NCBI GenBank assembly: GCA_937966555.1
Contig: CALCLY010000031.1
Location: 62,001 to 126,000 of the forward strand
Length of the DNA stretch: 64,000 bases
Origin: CALCLY01 sp900552775
GTDB lineage: Bacteria; Bacillota; Clostridia; UMGS1883; UMGS1540
Reading direction: 5' to 3'
Position numbers and translations under genes: made by a program. The notes below the pieces were generated by a model that was given only the letters and a program-made list of their open reading frames with translations, was not told the origin of the DNA and searched no databases. Below, in pieces: positions 36,713 through 46,644 of this stretch. Each line of letters starts with the position of its first letter. Within the stretch, counting starts at the first letter, position 1.

Positions 36713-37727
36713 AACAGAAAAATATTTAAAGCGATGCCTCGATTCGCTTCTTAACCAAACTCTTGAGGATATAGAAATAATACTTGTTGATGACGGTTCG
36801 CCCGATTCCGCCCCCGCACTTTGCGATAATGCGGCTAAAACAGACGGCAGAATAAAAGTTATACACAAAAAAAACGAAGGTCTCGGCATGGCGAGAAATA
36901 CAGGAATGGATGCGGCATGCGGAAAATACATCGGTTTTGTGGATTCGGACGATTTCGTCAAAACAAATATGTATGAATATCTCTACAACACGGCTGTTCG
37001 ACATAACGCAGACCTTATTATTTCCGGCACCTGCTATGTGGGCGGCAATATATTCGGGAAAGAAAACGAATACAAGGAAGAAGTATTTTTTGACAAAGAA
37101 ACCATTTTTGAAACCGAAGCCGACAGAAAAAAACTTTTGCTCGGCACTGCAGGCGCTCTCCCAAATGAGGAGCGCGACTGCCAATATGGGGCAAGCGTAT
37201 GTAAAAACTTATATAAACGCGAAACGGTTATAAAAAACAATGTGCGTTTTTTATCCGAACGCGAGTACCTTTCGGAAGACACACTTTTTAATATAGATTT
37301 TATTACCCACATTAAAAAAGCTGTCGGAACGGAAAAAGTGTTTTACTACTATTGCAGAAACGGAGCATCGCTTTCAAAATCTTATAACCCCGACAGGCTC
37401 CGAAAAAGCATGATTTTTGTGCAAATACTTCAAAAAAAGCTTGCTGCGCAAATACCCGGCGATGAATATGTAATTTACCTGAAAAGATTGGCGCAATCGC
37501 TTGGCAGGGTTTTATGCTCGCAGGAAATAATGTATGCTCTGGAAAACAAGCTTCCGTACCGCAAGCTGCGCGGAAACCTCAAAAAAATATGTACCGGCGC
37601 CATGATTTCGGACGCACTGAAATCATATCCGCTGCACAAGCTTCCGGCAAAACAGGCGATATTTGCATTTTTGATGAAACACAGACTTTATCTTATGCAA
37701 AAAATTACCGTTATCCTAAGAAAATAA
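36672..37727 (+). CDS. Glycosyltransferase family 2 protein
   Basis: 351 aa, GT-A fold. VSIIVPVYKTEKYLKRCLDS, LVDDGSPDSAP, GLGMARNTGMDAACGKYIGF and the DSDDF metal motif are present. No membrane helix. One of three consecutive GT2 genes; its start lies 41 bp inside the previous gene, a sign of coupled translation. Confidence 0.92.
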   Translation: MKNVKVSIIVPVYKTEKYLKRCLDSLLNQTLEDIEIILVDDGSPDSAPALCDNAAKTDGRIKVIHKKNEGLGMARNTGMDAACGKYIGFVDSDDFVKTNMYEYLYNTAVRHNADLIISGTCYVGGNIFGKENEYKEEVFFDKETIFETEADRKKLLLGTAGALPNEERDCQYGASVCKNLYKRETVIKNNVRFLSEREYLSEDTLFNIDFITHIKKAVGTEKVFYYYCRNGASLSKSYNPDRLRKSMIFVQILQKKLAAQIPGDEYVIYLKRLAQSLGRVLCSQEIMYALENKLPYRKLRGNLKKICTGAMISDALKSYPLHKLPAKQAIFAFLMKHRLYLMQKITVILRK

Positions 37728-37743
37728 AAAAGAAGGTAAAAAA

Positions 37744-38775
37744 ATGTTTTTCTCGGTTATTGTTCCGATATACAAAATTGAAAACTATATAGACCGCTGC
37801 ATCGAAAGCGTACTTTCTCAAACTTTTCCGGATTTTGAGCTTATACTTGTTGATGACGGCTCACCGGACAATTGCCCGAAAATATGTGACGAGTACGCAA
37901 AAAAAGATTCACGGATTAAAGTAATTCATAAAAAAAACGGCGGTCTTGTCAGCGCACGCCAGGAAGGAATACGTGCGGCCCGCGGAAAATACATATTCAA
38001 TCTTGACGGAGATGATTTTATAACTTCTAACGCGCTAAAATCAGCTCACAGCATTATTTCGGACACCGATGCAGATATTGTTTCTTTTTCGTACATACGC
38101 CGTGAACCGGGAAAAGAAGATAAAAAAACAGATGATTTGGTTTGTGAAGGCTTATATGAAGGATCAGACATTTTCGAAAAACTTCTGCCGCATCTTCCGG
38201 CTGATAAAAATATGAAGCACTTGTTTTTCTTTATATGGGGCAAAGCCATCAGGCGCGAAATCGCATATTCCGCACAGCTTAATGTTAACAAAACCATTTC
38301 ATTCGGTGAAGATATTTGCTGTCTTCTACCCTGCCTTATGAGTGCCAAAAAAGTTTTTATGAGCAGAGAAGCCGTTTATATATACAGTATAAGAAACGAC
38401 TCTCTCACAACAGATTTCAAACCCGAACAAATTTCACAGGTTGCAGAAGTGATAAACTACATGTATACTCTGCCGAAGGAAAAAGATTTCGACTTAAGCG
38501 GCGGCATTTCAAGATATTCATTATACATGACACTTTCGATACTTGCGGCAGCTGCCGAAGGGAAGCATTTCAATGCTTCCGGCACTTTGAAAAGGCTGAT
38601 TAAAAATTCTGTTCTTGAATTTGAAAATAAACGGGCAAAGTTTGACAGAGTCACACCAAAAAGCGCCGCAGCAATGTATTTAATAAAACATAACGCTGTC
38701 AAAACCGCATTTATATTTTTATACTTATGCAAATGTGTAAAAGACATTTTGGGAAAAAGAGGTAAAACACAATGA
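37744..38775 (+). CDS. Glycosyltransferase family 2 protein
   Basis: 343 aa. FSVIVPIYKIENYIDRCIES, LVDDGSPDNCPKICDEYA and FNLDGDDF. Closely resembles the preceding GT2 in layout, which suggests an old duplication. Overlaps the next gene by ATGA. Confidence 0.92.
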   Translation: MFFSVIVPIYKIENYIDRCIESVLSQTFPDFELILVDDGSPDNCPKICDEYAKKDSRIKVIHKKNGGLVSARQEGIRAARGKYIFNLDGDDFITSNALKSAHSIISDTDADIVSFSYIRREPGKEDKKTDDLVCEGLYEGSDIFEKLLPHLPADKNMKHLFFFIWGKAIRREIAYSAQLNVNKTISFGEDICCLLPCLMSAKKVFMSREAVYIYSIRNDSLTTDFKPEQISQVAEVINYMYTLPKEKDFDLSGGISRYSLYMTLSILAAAAEGKHFNASGTLKRLIKNSVLEFENKRAKFDRVTPKSAAAMYLIKHNAVKTAFIFLYLCKCVKDILGKRGKTQ

Positions 38776-39869
38776 ATCAAAAACCCGATATTTCTGTAAT
38801 AATGAGTGTATTCAACGGTGAGGACTACCTTGAAGAAGCGTTAAAAAGCATAATTGCTCAAAGTTTTAAATTCTGGGAGCTCATTGCCGTAAATGACTGT
38901 TCTTCCGACGGCACTGCAGATATACTTTTAAAATATGCGGATCTTGATCCGCGCATAAAAGTGATTACAAACGAAAAAAACTTAAAACTTCCGTCCTCTC
39001 TTAACAAGGCTTTGGTCACCGCCCAAGGAAAATACATTGCAAGAATGGATTCCGATGATATCTGCCTTCCCGACAGACTTTTAAAGCAGTTTGAATATAT
39101 GGAAACTCATCCGGACACAGATATATCGTCCTGCCGATTCATGACTCTGAAAAACGGCAAAGCGGCTTCCGGAGGCGGAGGCGGCAAAACTGATTTTGAA
39201 TCCGTTAAGGCTTTGCTTTTGTTGACAAACCCTATTCTCCATCCCGGAGTAATGGCAAAATCAAGCGTTTTAAAAAATTTGCGCTACGATGCGTCGCTTA
39301 CCTGTACGGAAGACCTGGAGCTTTGGGCACGCGCTGCCTCAAGCGGTTGCAAAATAGCCATACAAAACGAGTATTTAATGCTCTACAGAATACACGACAA
39401 GCAAATAACCTCAACAACGCTTAATCGCCAATACAAAGAGGTTTCCGAAATATTCAAAAAGATTTATCCTGAGTTTTCGCGCGCACTTGAAGGCAGCTTG
39501 TTTGATTTTTACATCGGAGGAATATATTTCAAAGACAAAGCCGACATAAAAAAGCTGTGTAAAGTTTATTCAGTCTTTTGTAAAGTCAACAGTAAAGCAG
39601 GCTATGTAAAACGAAAAGCATTAAGATATGCCTTTTTTGAAATACTTGCAGAATACAAACGCTGTGGTGTATCAACATCGGACATAATCCGCGGCATGAT
39701 ACACATCGGGATAACCCAGTCATTCGCAGAGCTGTTATTTAGAAAATCGCGCGCTGAAAAAGATGGAAAAAGGTGCATAAATGCCGCGGCAAAAATAGGA
39801 TATGACTTCAGCGGCGGCTCAGTGCGCTTCCCTAATTTTATTAAGAAGAAAGAGGCGAAAATAAAATGA
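38772..39869 (+). CDS. Glycosyltransferase family 2 protein
   Basis: 365 aa. ISVIMSVFNGEDYLEEALKS, AVNDCSSDGTADILLKYA, ARMDSDDICLPDRL and HPGVMAKSSVL are typical of GT2 enzymes of capsule loci. ATGA overlaps at both ends. Confidence 0.92.
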   Translation: MNQKPDISVIMSVFNGEDYLEEALKSIIAQSFKFWELIAVNDCSSDGTADILLKYADLDPRIKVITNEKNLKLPSSLNKALVTAQGKYIARMDSDDICLPDRLLKQFEYMETHPDTDISSCRFMTLKNGKAASGGGGGKTDFESVKALLLLTNPILHPGVMAKSSVLKNLRYDASLTCTEDLELWARAASSGCKIAIQNEYLMLYRIHDKQITSTTLNRQYKEVSEIFKKIYPEFSRALEGSLFDFYIGGIYFKDKADIKKLCKVYSVFCKVNSKAGYVKRKALRYAFFEILAEYKRCGVSTSDIIRGMIHIGITQSFAELLFRKSRAEKDGKRCINAAAKIGYDFSGGSVRFPNFIKKKEAKIK

Positions 39870-41263
39870 ACATTTTCGAATCCCCGATTTATACAGTATC
39901 TTTGCTGATACTGAGTTGTCTGCTTCTCTGTGCGGCATGCGCATACTTTTGGATAAAACATAAAAATACCGTTCAAACCGGAGAAAAAGCGCCGTTTTCG
40001 TCGATCAGCCGTATAGAATCGGTATTTTCCAAGCTGCGCGGATTACGTGTTACGCGAAACATAATTTATATAAGCGTATCTTTGGAAAATGTCAGGAGTC
40101 TTTACTCGGATGCAAAAGCATGGAGTCTGTTTTCAGCTATCAAACCTGTTTTTGCCAAATATTTTTCAAATGAACCGGAAAGCTATATTGCGGTTTACGA
40201 TATGAAAAATTTTGTTGTTTTAAATACTGCCGAATCCGAAGAAACAGAACGAATAATAAAAGCCTGTACGGAAGAAATAGACCGTATCCTACTTTCGTAT
40301 AACGCCGCAAAGATTGTTGACGTAAGATTCGGCAAATATTCTCTTGTTGCCTCATCTCTTTTGTTTAACGAAGCTTTGTCAAGAGCCAAACGCGCATGCT
40401 CTATGGCATTGGACACCAACAAAGCATATGCCGAGTGGAACAGTGACGGCGGCAAAATTTTTGACAGAAAAATTAAAATGGAAAACACAATTGAAAACGA
40501 AATTAACAATAACAAGTTTTTCCTTGAATACCAGCCTGTATTGAATGCAAAGACAAAAAAAACGGTGGGTGCGGAAGTTTTGTCAAGACTGTACTCCGAA
40601 CATGACGGAATAATTACTCCAAACAGTTTTTTACAAGTTCTTGATTCAACCGGACTTAATGAAAAGTTTGATTATTATATTTTTGAAAAAACCTGCAAAT
40701 GGATTTTTTCCGACAAAGCGCATCGGGAAAAATATACATACACCATAAACTTTTCACGCTCAACCCTCTGTGACCCGACATTTGCCGACAAAATACTTTC
40801 CATAATAAAAAAATACGATTTAAAAGCATCATCGCTTGCAATTGAAATTCTTGAAAATAAAGAAGTTTCGGGAGAAGCAAAAAGCAATATGGTCTCAAGC
40901 CTTATAAAGCTGAGAAAATACGGCATTAACATACTGCTTGACGATTTCGGAAGCGGCTATACATCGTATGACGATTTACAGAATCTTGCCATAGACATAA
41001 TTAAAATCGACAAGCGCATAACAAAAAATGCACATACGGAAAAGGGTATTGCCATTTTAAAAAACATAGTAAAAACAGCATCGGATTTGGGAATAAAAAC
41101 AATATGTGAAGGAATTGAAACGGCTGAAGAAGAGAAAATTGCAATATCCGCCGGCTGCGATATGCTGCAGGGCTACTATTACTATCATCCTATGCCGGTT
41201 ACAAAACTTGAACAGCTCCTTCAAAACGAATCGAAAAAAAATAAAGCTGCGGGAGATGAATAA
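39866..41263 (+). CDS. Membrane EAL-domain protein (probable c-di-GMP phosphodiesterase)
   Basis: 465 aa. One N-terminal helix (9-30), a divergent GGDEF-like region without signature (~50-200), then an EAL domain (~205-455). Catalytic positions are kept: E237 in GAEVLSRL (EVL for EAL), N295 in INFSRS, E327 in LAIEILE, D359/D360 in LLDDFGSGYTS, K380 in IIKID, E415 in CEGIE and Q435 in LQGYYYYHP. It should cut c-di-GMP to pGpG. Placed between glycosyltransferases in an operon read through a c-di-GMP riboswitch, it would give negative feedback. Overlaps the previous gene by ATGA. Confidence 0.9.
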   Translation: MNIFESPIYTVSLLILSCLLLCAACAYFWIKHKNTVQTGEKAPFSSISRIESVFSKLRGLRVTRNIIYISVSLENVRSLYSDAKAWSLFSAIKPVFAKYFSNEPESYIAVYDMKNFVVLNTAESEETERIIKACTEEIDRILLSYNAAKIVDVRFGKYSLVASSLLFNEALSRAKRACSMALDTNKAYAEWNSDGGKIFDRKIKMENTIENEINNNKFFLEYQPVLNAKTKKTVGAEVLSRLYSEHDGIITPNSFLQVLDSTGLNEKFDYYIFEKTCKWIFSDKAHREKYTYTINFSRSTLCDPTFADKILSIIKKYDLKASSLAIEILENKEVSGEAKSNMVSSLIKLRKYGINILLDDFGSGYTSYDDLQNLAIDIIKIDKRITKNAHTEKGIAILKNIVKTASDLGIKTICEGIETAEEEKIAISAGCDMLQGYYYYHPMPVTKLEQLLQNESKKNKAAGDE

Positions 41264-41265
41264 AA

Positions 41266-42207
41266 ATGCTTTCGGTTATTATACCTGCGTTTAACGAAGA
41301 AATACTTATAGATAAAGCATATAAAAAAATATCGGACGTTTTGTCCGAAGCTGCGATAGAAAATGAATTAATATTTATTGATGACGGTTCAACTGACAGT
41401 ACATATAATAATATTTTTCATCTTGCAGAAACACAGCCTTTTGTAAAAGGACTTCATTTTTCAAGAAATTTTGGTAAAGAGGCAGCCATATCCGCGGGTC
41501 TTGCCGCCGCAAACGGAGACTGCGCCGTTGTAATAGACTGCGATATGCAGCACCCGCCCGAAAAAATAGTTGAAATGTACCGGCTTTGGCAGCAAGGCTA
41601 TGAAATTGTTGAAGGAATAAAAAAAGACCGCGGCAAGGAGAGCAAAACTTATGCATTTGCGGCAAAAATGTTTTATTCTGTACTGAGCCGCCTCGCGGGT
41701 TTTGATATGTCTGAGGCATCCGATTTTAAACTTCTTGACAGAAAAGTTATTGATATATTAAACAAAATACCTGAAAAAAAAGGGTTTTTCCGCGCAATTT
41801 CACATTGGGTCGGCTTTAAAAAAACAACGGTCGAATTTAACGTTGAAAAGCGCATTGGCGGGAAGTCCAAATGGCGTTTATCATCTCTTGTAAAATACGC
41901 GGTTTCAAGTATATCCGCCTATTCCACCGTGCCTATGCAAATTGTAACATTTCTCGGTTTTGCAATGCTGTTTGTTACATTTGTATTTGTAATCTGGGCG
42001 CTCATAGATAAGATTTCCGGCAGAGCCCTCGAAGGAATGACAACGCTGATAATAATCACGGTTTTCATCGGCAGTGTTATAATGATAAGTCTCGGTATAA
42101 TCGGCTATTATGTGGCTCGTATTTACGATGAGGTAAAAGGCAGACCGAAATATATTATTTCTTCTCAGTGCAGAAGCTGCGAAAAAAATGAACTTAAACA
42201 AAAGTAA
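41266..42207 (+). CDS. GtrB-like bactoprenol glycosyltransferase
   Basis: 313 aa. GT2 domain (LSVIIPAFNEEILIDKAYKK, IDDGSTDST, HFSRNFGKEAAISAGL, IDCDMQHPPE) followed by KRIGGKSKWRLSSLVKYA and two C-terminal membrane helices, the DPM1/GtrB plan. It would load a sugar onto undecaprenyl phosphate for the GtrII-like enzyme (25284-26831). Starts 2 bp after the EAL gene. Confidence 0.88.
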   Translation: MLSVIIPAFNEEILIDKAYKKISDVLSEAAIENELIFIDDGSTDSTYNNIFHLAETQPFVKGLHFSRNFGKEAAISAGLAAANGDCAVVIDCDMQHPPEKIVEMYRLWQQGYEIVEGIKKDRGKESKTYAFAAKMFYSVLSRLAGFDMSEASDFKLLDRKVIDILNKIPEKKGFFRAISHWVGFKKTTVEFNVEKRIGGKSKWRLSSLVKYAVSSISAYSTVPMQIVTFLGFAMLFVTFVFVIWALIDKISGRALEGMTTLIIITVFIGSVIMISLGIIGYYVARIYDEVKGRPKYIISSQCRSCEKNELKQK

Positions 42208-42220
42208 GGTGAATTTGTAT

Positions 42221-43228
42221 ATGGAAAGAAATATTTCTCTTGACAGACTTAAAGGTTACGCATGCTTTCTTGTTGTATTCGGTCATGTAATTCGCGGGGC
42301 AAAAACAGCGGGAATTTCTTATCCTCGTTTTTTTGCTGATCTTGAAAGTTTTATATGGTCGTTCCATGTGGCGCTTTTTCTCTTTTTAAGCGGATGCGCA
42401 TATAAAATTTCATCCGATAACAAAAAAGCGCGCTCACCGAAAAAGTTTATTCTTTACAAAGCAATAAATCTTGGTATTCCATACTTATTTTTTTCCGGTT
42501 TATATATAGTGATCAACAGCCTTACAGATTCGGTTAATACTCACTCGTCTTTAAGTGAAATTCTCTGTGTATGGAAAACACCCGTGGCACAATACTGGTA
42601 TCTTTATGCCCTTTTCTTTTTGCTTTGCATGTGGGCGCTTCTTTCGGAGTCATTAAGCAACGCGGAAATTACGGTATTAACCGTTGTTTTCACTTACACA
42701 GCTCCTTTTTTCGGAGTTGATTTCGGAAGCTTCGGCATTGTTTTTTACTCTGCCCTTGCTTTCGGTTTGGGAACCGTTTTTGGTATAAAACCGTTTAAAA
42801 AAACAAAACCGTTTTTTGCGGCAGCAGTAATTGTTATTCATATTGCACTCGGATTTTTACTTGTTTGTTTTTCTTTAAACGAAAAACCTTTTATAAAAGA
42901 GTTTCTGATGCTTCTCGGAATATATGCAAGCATACTCTTTGTATACGCCGCGGAAAAGATGCGCTTTATGGCTTGTTTTTTCGATTTTATGAGCAAATAT
43001 TCTTTTCAGATATATTTGCTGCATACAATATTTACTTCTGCCGCGAGAATTCTTCTGCTGAAAGCCGGAATAACAGCTCTTGTCATTCACATAGTTATCG
43101 GCTGCCTTTTCGGAATTATTTTTTCATATGCGGCGGCTGCAATTGCAAAACGCTCAAAAGTTCTTAATTTAGTCTTTTTCCCGACCAAAACTTTTTCTCT
43201 CATAAAGAATAAAGACAAGGCAATTTAA
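42221..43228 (+). CDS. Acyltransferase family 3 (O-acetyltransferase-like) membrane protein
   Basis: 335 aa from MERNISLDRLKGYACFLVV at 42221 (AAGGTGA eight bases before). About ten helices; RLKGYACFLVVFGHVI and WSFHVALFLFLSGCAYKIS carry the conserved Arg and His of the OafA/NodX family. It probably decorates the polysaccharide with acetyl groups. Last gene of the operon; its TAA is in the loop of the terminator. Confidence 0.88.
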   Translation: MERNISLDRLKGYACFLVVFGHVIRGAKTAGISYPRFFADLESFIWSFHVALFLFLSGCAYKISSDNKKARSPKKFILYKAINLGIPYLFFSGLYIVINSLTDSVNTHSSLSEILCVWKTPVAQYWYLYALFFLLCMWALLSESLSNAEITVLTVVFTYTAPFFGVDFGSFGIVFYSALAFGLGTVFGIKPFKKTKPFFAAAVIVIHIALGFLLVCFSLNEKPFIKEFLMLLGIYASILFVYAAEKMRFMACFFDFMSKYSFQIYLLHTIFTSAARILLLKAGITALVIHIVIGCLFGIIFSYAAAAIAKRSKVLNLVFFPTKTFSLIKNKDKAI

Positions 43229-43245
43229 ATTGCCTTGTCTTTATT
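43208..43245. terminator. Palindromic terminator ending the exopolysaccharide operon
   Basis: A perfect 19-bp inverted repeat with centre at 43226/43227 (left arm ends GGCAATTT, right arm begins AAATTGCC), flanked by A/T runs. It contains the acyltransferase stop codon and faces the converging secreted-protein gene, so it can serve both strands. Confidence 0.78.
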
Positions 43246-43278
43246 TATCGCTTCAGAAAAACAGATTATGCTGTTTAA

Positions 43279-43610
43279 TTATTTACCCCACGATACCAGT
43301 ACATATGCTACATCTCTGGAGTCTATAGCACCGTCGCGGTTTAAATCATATCTTGCATATTCGGGCTGAGTGTCTTTATCTATTTTCATTCCGAAGTAAG
43401 AAACAACCGCCGAAAGGTCATAAACATTTATGCTGTTGTCCTTTACAATATCGCCTGCAAGGAATGTTACTTTTCTTGCGGAAGCGTCATTGCTTTCTTC
43501 AACCTTTGTTTCGTTGTCCTTTACGTTATTCCAGAAGTTTAATACTTTATCACCTGTCATTGTAACGGTGTAACGCGCCGTTCTGTAGCCTGCGCCGGAC
43601 ACTGTTACCG
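43279..43610 (-). repeat. Paralogous 3'-end repeat, copy 1
   Basis: About 330 bp encoding the SGAGYRTARYTVT module and dockerin-like tail. It is very similar at DNA level and in the same orientation to 46693-47040. Confidence 0.75.
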
Positions 43611-46602
43611 TGTAAGCGGTATTTACTGTAAGCTCTTTTGAAACGCTGTACGAAGTTTTTGTGGAATCGTCTGTAAAGTTATCCTCGCCCAGTGCAATAA
43701 CCTCGTCCTGAGCAAGATCTACGCCCGAAATTGTAACTTTCATATTCTGATATGCCGCAGCATTTTTTTCAACTCTGTTGTTAAAGTCAATATTTACGGT
43801 CAAAGTCTTTTTTTCAAGTTCGATTGTATCGGTGATTGTTCCCTTTTCGGGAGCGGAATCCATATTTACGGTAAGAGTTCCGTCTGCCGCGCTGTAGCTT
43901 GTAACAATGTTGTCAGCATCGTTAGCAGTTTCAACCACATTAATTGCACCTGCCGCAACATATGATGTGTCAATGCTGAAATCAAGCGCACCGTAACCTT
44001 CGAATACTATTTTACCGATTGTGATTGCATCACCCGTTGCACCGTTAGCATTTGTGCCGTCCATATTGAAACGGTATTCGCGGCTCTGCACGTTTGTGCT
44101 TTCAAGCGAAGCCGTCATATTTGCAGCGGGAGTAATCTCATAATCAACCGTGCCGCAAGCGTTTTTAAATGCGAGTCTTGCAACCATAAAGCGGTTTATC
44201 TTCTTGCCGTCAAGAGCTTTCAAAACAATGTTATATTCATTGTCTGTGCCTTCGACCTTTGAGAATACAACTCCGACTTTTTTTGAAATTTCAGCTTCTG
44301 TGAGGCTGTCTGCCGAATAAGCCACAGCATATGTCGAGAATGAAGGAGCAACAAATTTCACCGTATTTCCTTCTACCGTAACAGGAGTAATTTTTTCAAC
44401 CGTACCGTCATCAAGCACATGGAAAACACGTACATCGGAATTTTCTTTCGGTGCGTTTGCAAGAGCAATCGTTACATCCTGCTTCTTTATCTCTTTTGAA
44501 ATATCGGTTGTTTTTCCGTTGCTGTCGGTTTTAATAACGGATATATCAAATATCTGCTTATCTGTTGCATCTGCAAAATCTACAGCGATTTTCTCACTTG
44601 CCCTTGCAGCGTCCTCCGCCGGAGCTGTGGATACTACAACCTGATACTTTGCGGCTTTGTTAAGGTCAACAGAATTTTGTTTTTTAAGAGTATTCTTGTC
44701 AAGCGTAACCGTAACTCCGGGCGCCTTATCGGTGTTTGAGATCTTGGCTTCCGCTTTTACAACATAATATCTGCCGTCAACAAGCTTTGTCGCATAACCG
44801 TCTGCTGTGTAACCTACAGTGTCAAAGCTGTAGTCACCGCCGGTTAAAACAACATCAGTAGTTTTGCCATCGATATACTTTTTGGCATCTTCAAAGTTTT
44901 CAAGTCCTATGAGTCCGTTATACGAACCGCTGTCTATTGTTATTCTGCCTCTTGGCGAAACCTCATTTCCGTTTACCGTATTATCCGTAATTGCTATTGC
45001 AAATCCGGTTGTTGTGGAACCGTTGTTGTTCTGCACATACTTGGGGGCTGTTTTCGCAGTAACCTCACAGTTTGACAATTTAAAGTCGGAATATTTTCCT
45101 TCAATACCCGTATTGCCGGATATCTTGGAATTTTCAATTGTAATCTGATGTTTTCCGAGTTTGTCCGCCGATTCTTTGTTGTTTGAAATATATAAGCCCA
45201 CACATTCCGGATCCGCTTTAAATTCACCGTAATCACCTACTGTAATTTCGGAATCCTTCATGTCCATTTTAAAGCTTCCGGCACTTCCGTTGCGGTAAAC
45301 GCCGTATACGGTTGAATACACCTTGGTATTTTCCACATTATAAACTTCCGGTTCATCGGTTTTCGCAAAGGAACATAAAGCATAGCCGTCAGGGCAGTTT
45401 GCAATAACTGTACTGTTCTTTATGTCAAGACCCGCCGTTGTTCCGACAACGGCATAAATTCCTTTTGTTGGTGTATCAAGTGTCAATGTTGCGCCGTCAA
45501 CCGTAAGCTTGCTTCCGCCGGAGCTGATTGTTCTTGCAGCGGTTGAAATAATGGCGCCTTTTTCTTCGCCGGAGTCAACTATTGTACCGCCGTTTAAGAA
45601 AACAAAAGCATAAACGTCGGGATAAACGCCGGCATAAACGGACTTTAATGTGTATCCGCAAAGATCAAGCGTAACGTTGCTTGCAAATTTTACAATATTT
45701 TTTGTTTCATTGTTTTTCACAAGAGAAACGCGGTCTCCCTCTTTTGCGGCAGCTGCCGCATTCACAATATCCTCATAGTATATATGACCGATTTTAACTG
45801 CAGGCGGTATAGCAGCGCTGAGTCCCGCGTCTGTCACCTGCTTTACCGAAACTTCACCTTCGCTGTCCGCGTCAAGGCACATAAGTCTCGTTTTGCTTAC
45901 GCTTCCGTCATCATATGTGCGAATCTCGGTTGACGAATCCTTATCAACATAGATTTTCGGAGCAAGTGTATTTGCTGTAGTGTATTTATTTATAGCAATT
46001 GAAGATATTTTTGTATTAACAAGTATCAGCGGATTTGCAGAAGCAACGTTTGACCATACCGCCGCACCGAATTCATTATTAACTCCTTCATCATTGCTGT
46101 TTGAAATGTTGCAGTTTTTTAATGTTGCTCCGTGTGTGCCATAAAAGTTTACAGCATACAGGAAATTGCCGCTTATATTAACGTTTTCAAGAGTGGACGA
46201 TGTTCCTCCGCAAAGGAATATGCCGAATATTGCTTCGCCGTTAATCGTTAAATTCCTGATTGATATGCCGGTGCAATAAAGATTTTCATCGGCATTTCCG
46301 AAATAAAGCGAAGAGCCGCCGCCCGAAGACGTGTGCAGCTGTGCATTAATCGTCTTGCCGTTGCCGTCAAGCGTTATGCCTTTAAGAGCTGCCGGGTTTT
46401 TAATATCAATCTGCTCATCCACCGTAATATCTTTCATGAGCTTTACGGTATCTCCTGTCTGAGCAGCAGCAAATGCCGTCTTAAGTTCTGCAGCCGTGGA
46501 TACTTCACGTACCGTACCGTCATCGGCAAAAGCAGGCATTATCATGGTGCTCATTACCATTGCGGCGGAAACAAGTCCTGCCAGAAGTTTTTTAAGCTTC
46601 AT
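43279..46602 (-). CDS. Large secreted beta-helix protein with dockerin-like C-terminus
   Basis: 1107 aa. Signal peptide (KKLLAGLVSAAMVMSTMIMPAFA), then ~600 residues of parallel-beta-helix repeats (VKLMKDITVDEQIDIKNPAA, LDGNGKTINAQ, LTINGEAIFGIFLCG). A possibly cohesin-like or beta-sandwich module (~770-900), a conserved TAYTVTVSGAGYRTARYTVT module and a dockerin-like tail follow; of its two calcium loops, DIVKDNSINVYD is imperfect and DLNRDGAIDSRD canonical. It may attach to glycans or a cell-surface scaffold. The N-terminus and last ~130 residues match the upstream interrupted gene. Confidence 0.82.
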   Translation of the reverse strand: MKLKKLLAGLVSAAMVMSTMIMPAFADDGTVREVSTAAELKTAFAAAQTGDTVKLMKDITVDEQIDIKNPAALKGITLDGNGKTINAQLHTSSGGGSSLYFGNADENLYCTGISIRNLTINGEAIFGIFLCGGTSSTLENVNISGNFLYAVNFYGTHGATLKNCNISNSNDEGVNNEFGAAVWSNVASANPLILVNTKISSIAINKYTTANTLAPKIYVDKDSSTEIRTYDDGSVSKTRLMCLDADSEGEVSVKQVTDAGLSAAIPPAVKIGHIYYEDIVNAAAAAKEGDRVSLVKNNETKNIVKFASNVTLDLCGYTLKSVYAGVYPDVYAFVFLNGGTIVDSGEEKGAIISTAARTISSGGSKLTVDGATLTLDTPTKGIYAVVGTTAGLDIKNSTVIANCPDGYALCSFAKTDEPEVYNVENTKVYSTVYGVYRNGSAGSFKMDMKDSEITVGDYGEFKADPECVGLYISNNKESADKLGKHQITIENSKISGNTGIEGKYSDFKLSNCEVTAKTAPKYVQNNNGSTTTGFAIAITDNTVNGNEVSPRGRITIDSGSYNGLIGLENFEDAKKYIDGKTTDVVLTGGDYSFDTVGYTADGYATKLVDGRYYVVKAEAKISNTDKAPGVTVTLDKNTLKKQNSVDLNKAAKYQVVVSTAPAEDAARASEKIAVDFADATDKQIFDISVIKTDSNGKTTDISKEIKKQDVTIALANAPKENSDVRVFHVLDDGTVEKITPVTVEGNTVKFVAPSFSTYAVAYSADSLTEAEISKKVGVVFSKVEGTDNEYNIVLKALDGKKINRFMVARLAFKNACGTVDYEITPAANMTASLESTNVQSREYRFNMDGTNANGATGDAITIGKIVFEGYGALDFSIDTSYVAAGAINVVETANDADNIVTSYSAADGTLTVNMDSAPEKGTITDTIELEKKTLTVNIDFNNRVEKNAAAYQNMKVTISGVDLAQDEVIALGEDNFTDDSTKTSYSVSKELTVNTAYTVTVSGAGYRTARYTVTMTGDKVLNFWNNVKDNETKVEESNDASARKVTFLAGDIVKDNSINVYDLSAVVSYFGMKIDKDTQPEYARYDLNRDGAIDSRDVAYVLVSWGK

Positions 46603-46644
46603 AGTTTTTCTTCTCCTTTTTTCCTTATTTTTTTATGAAAACAA

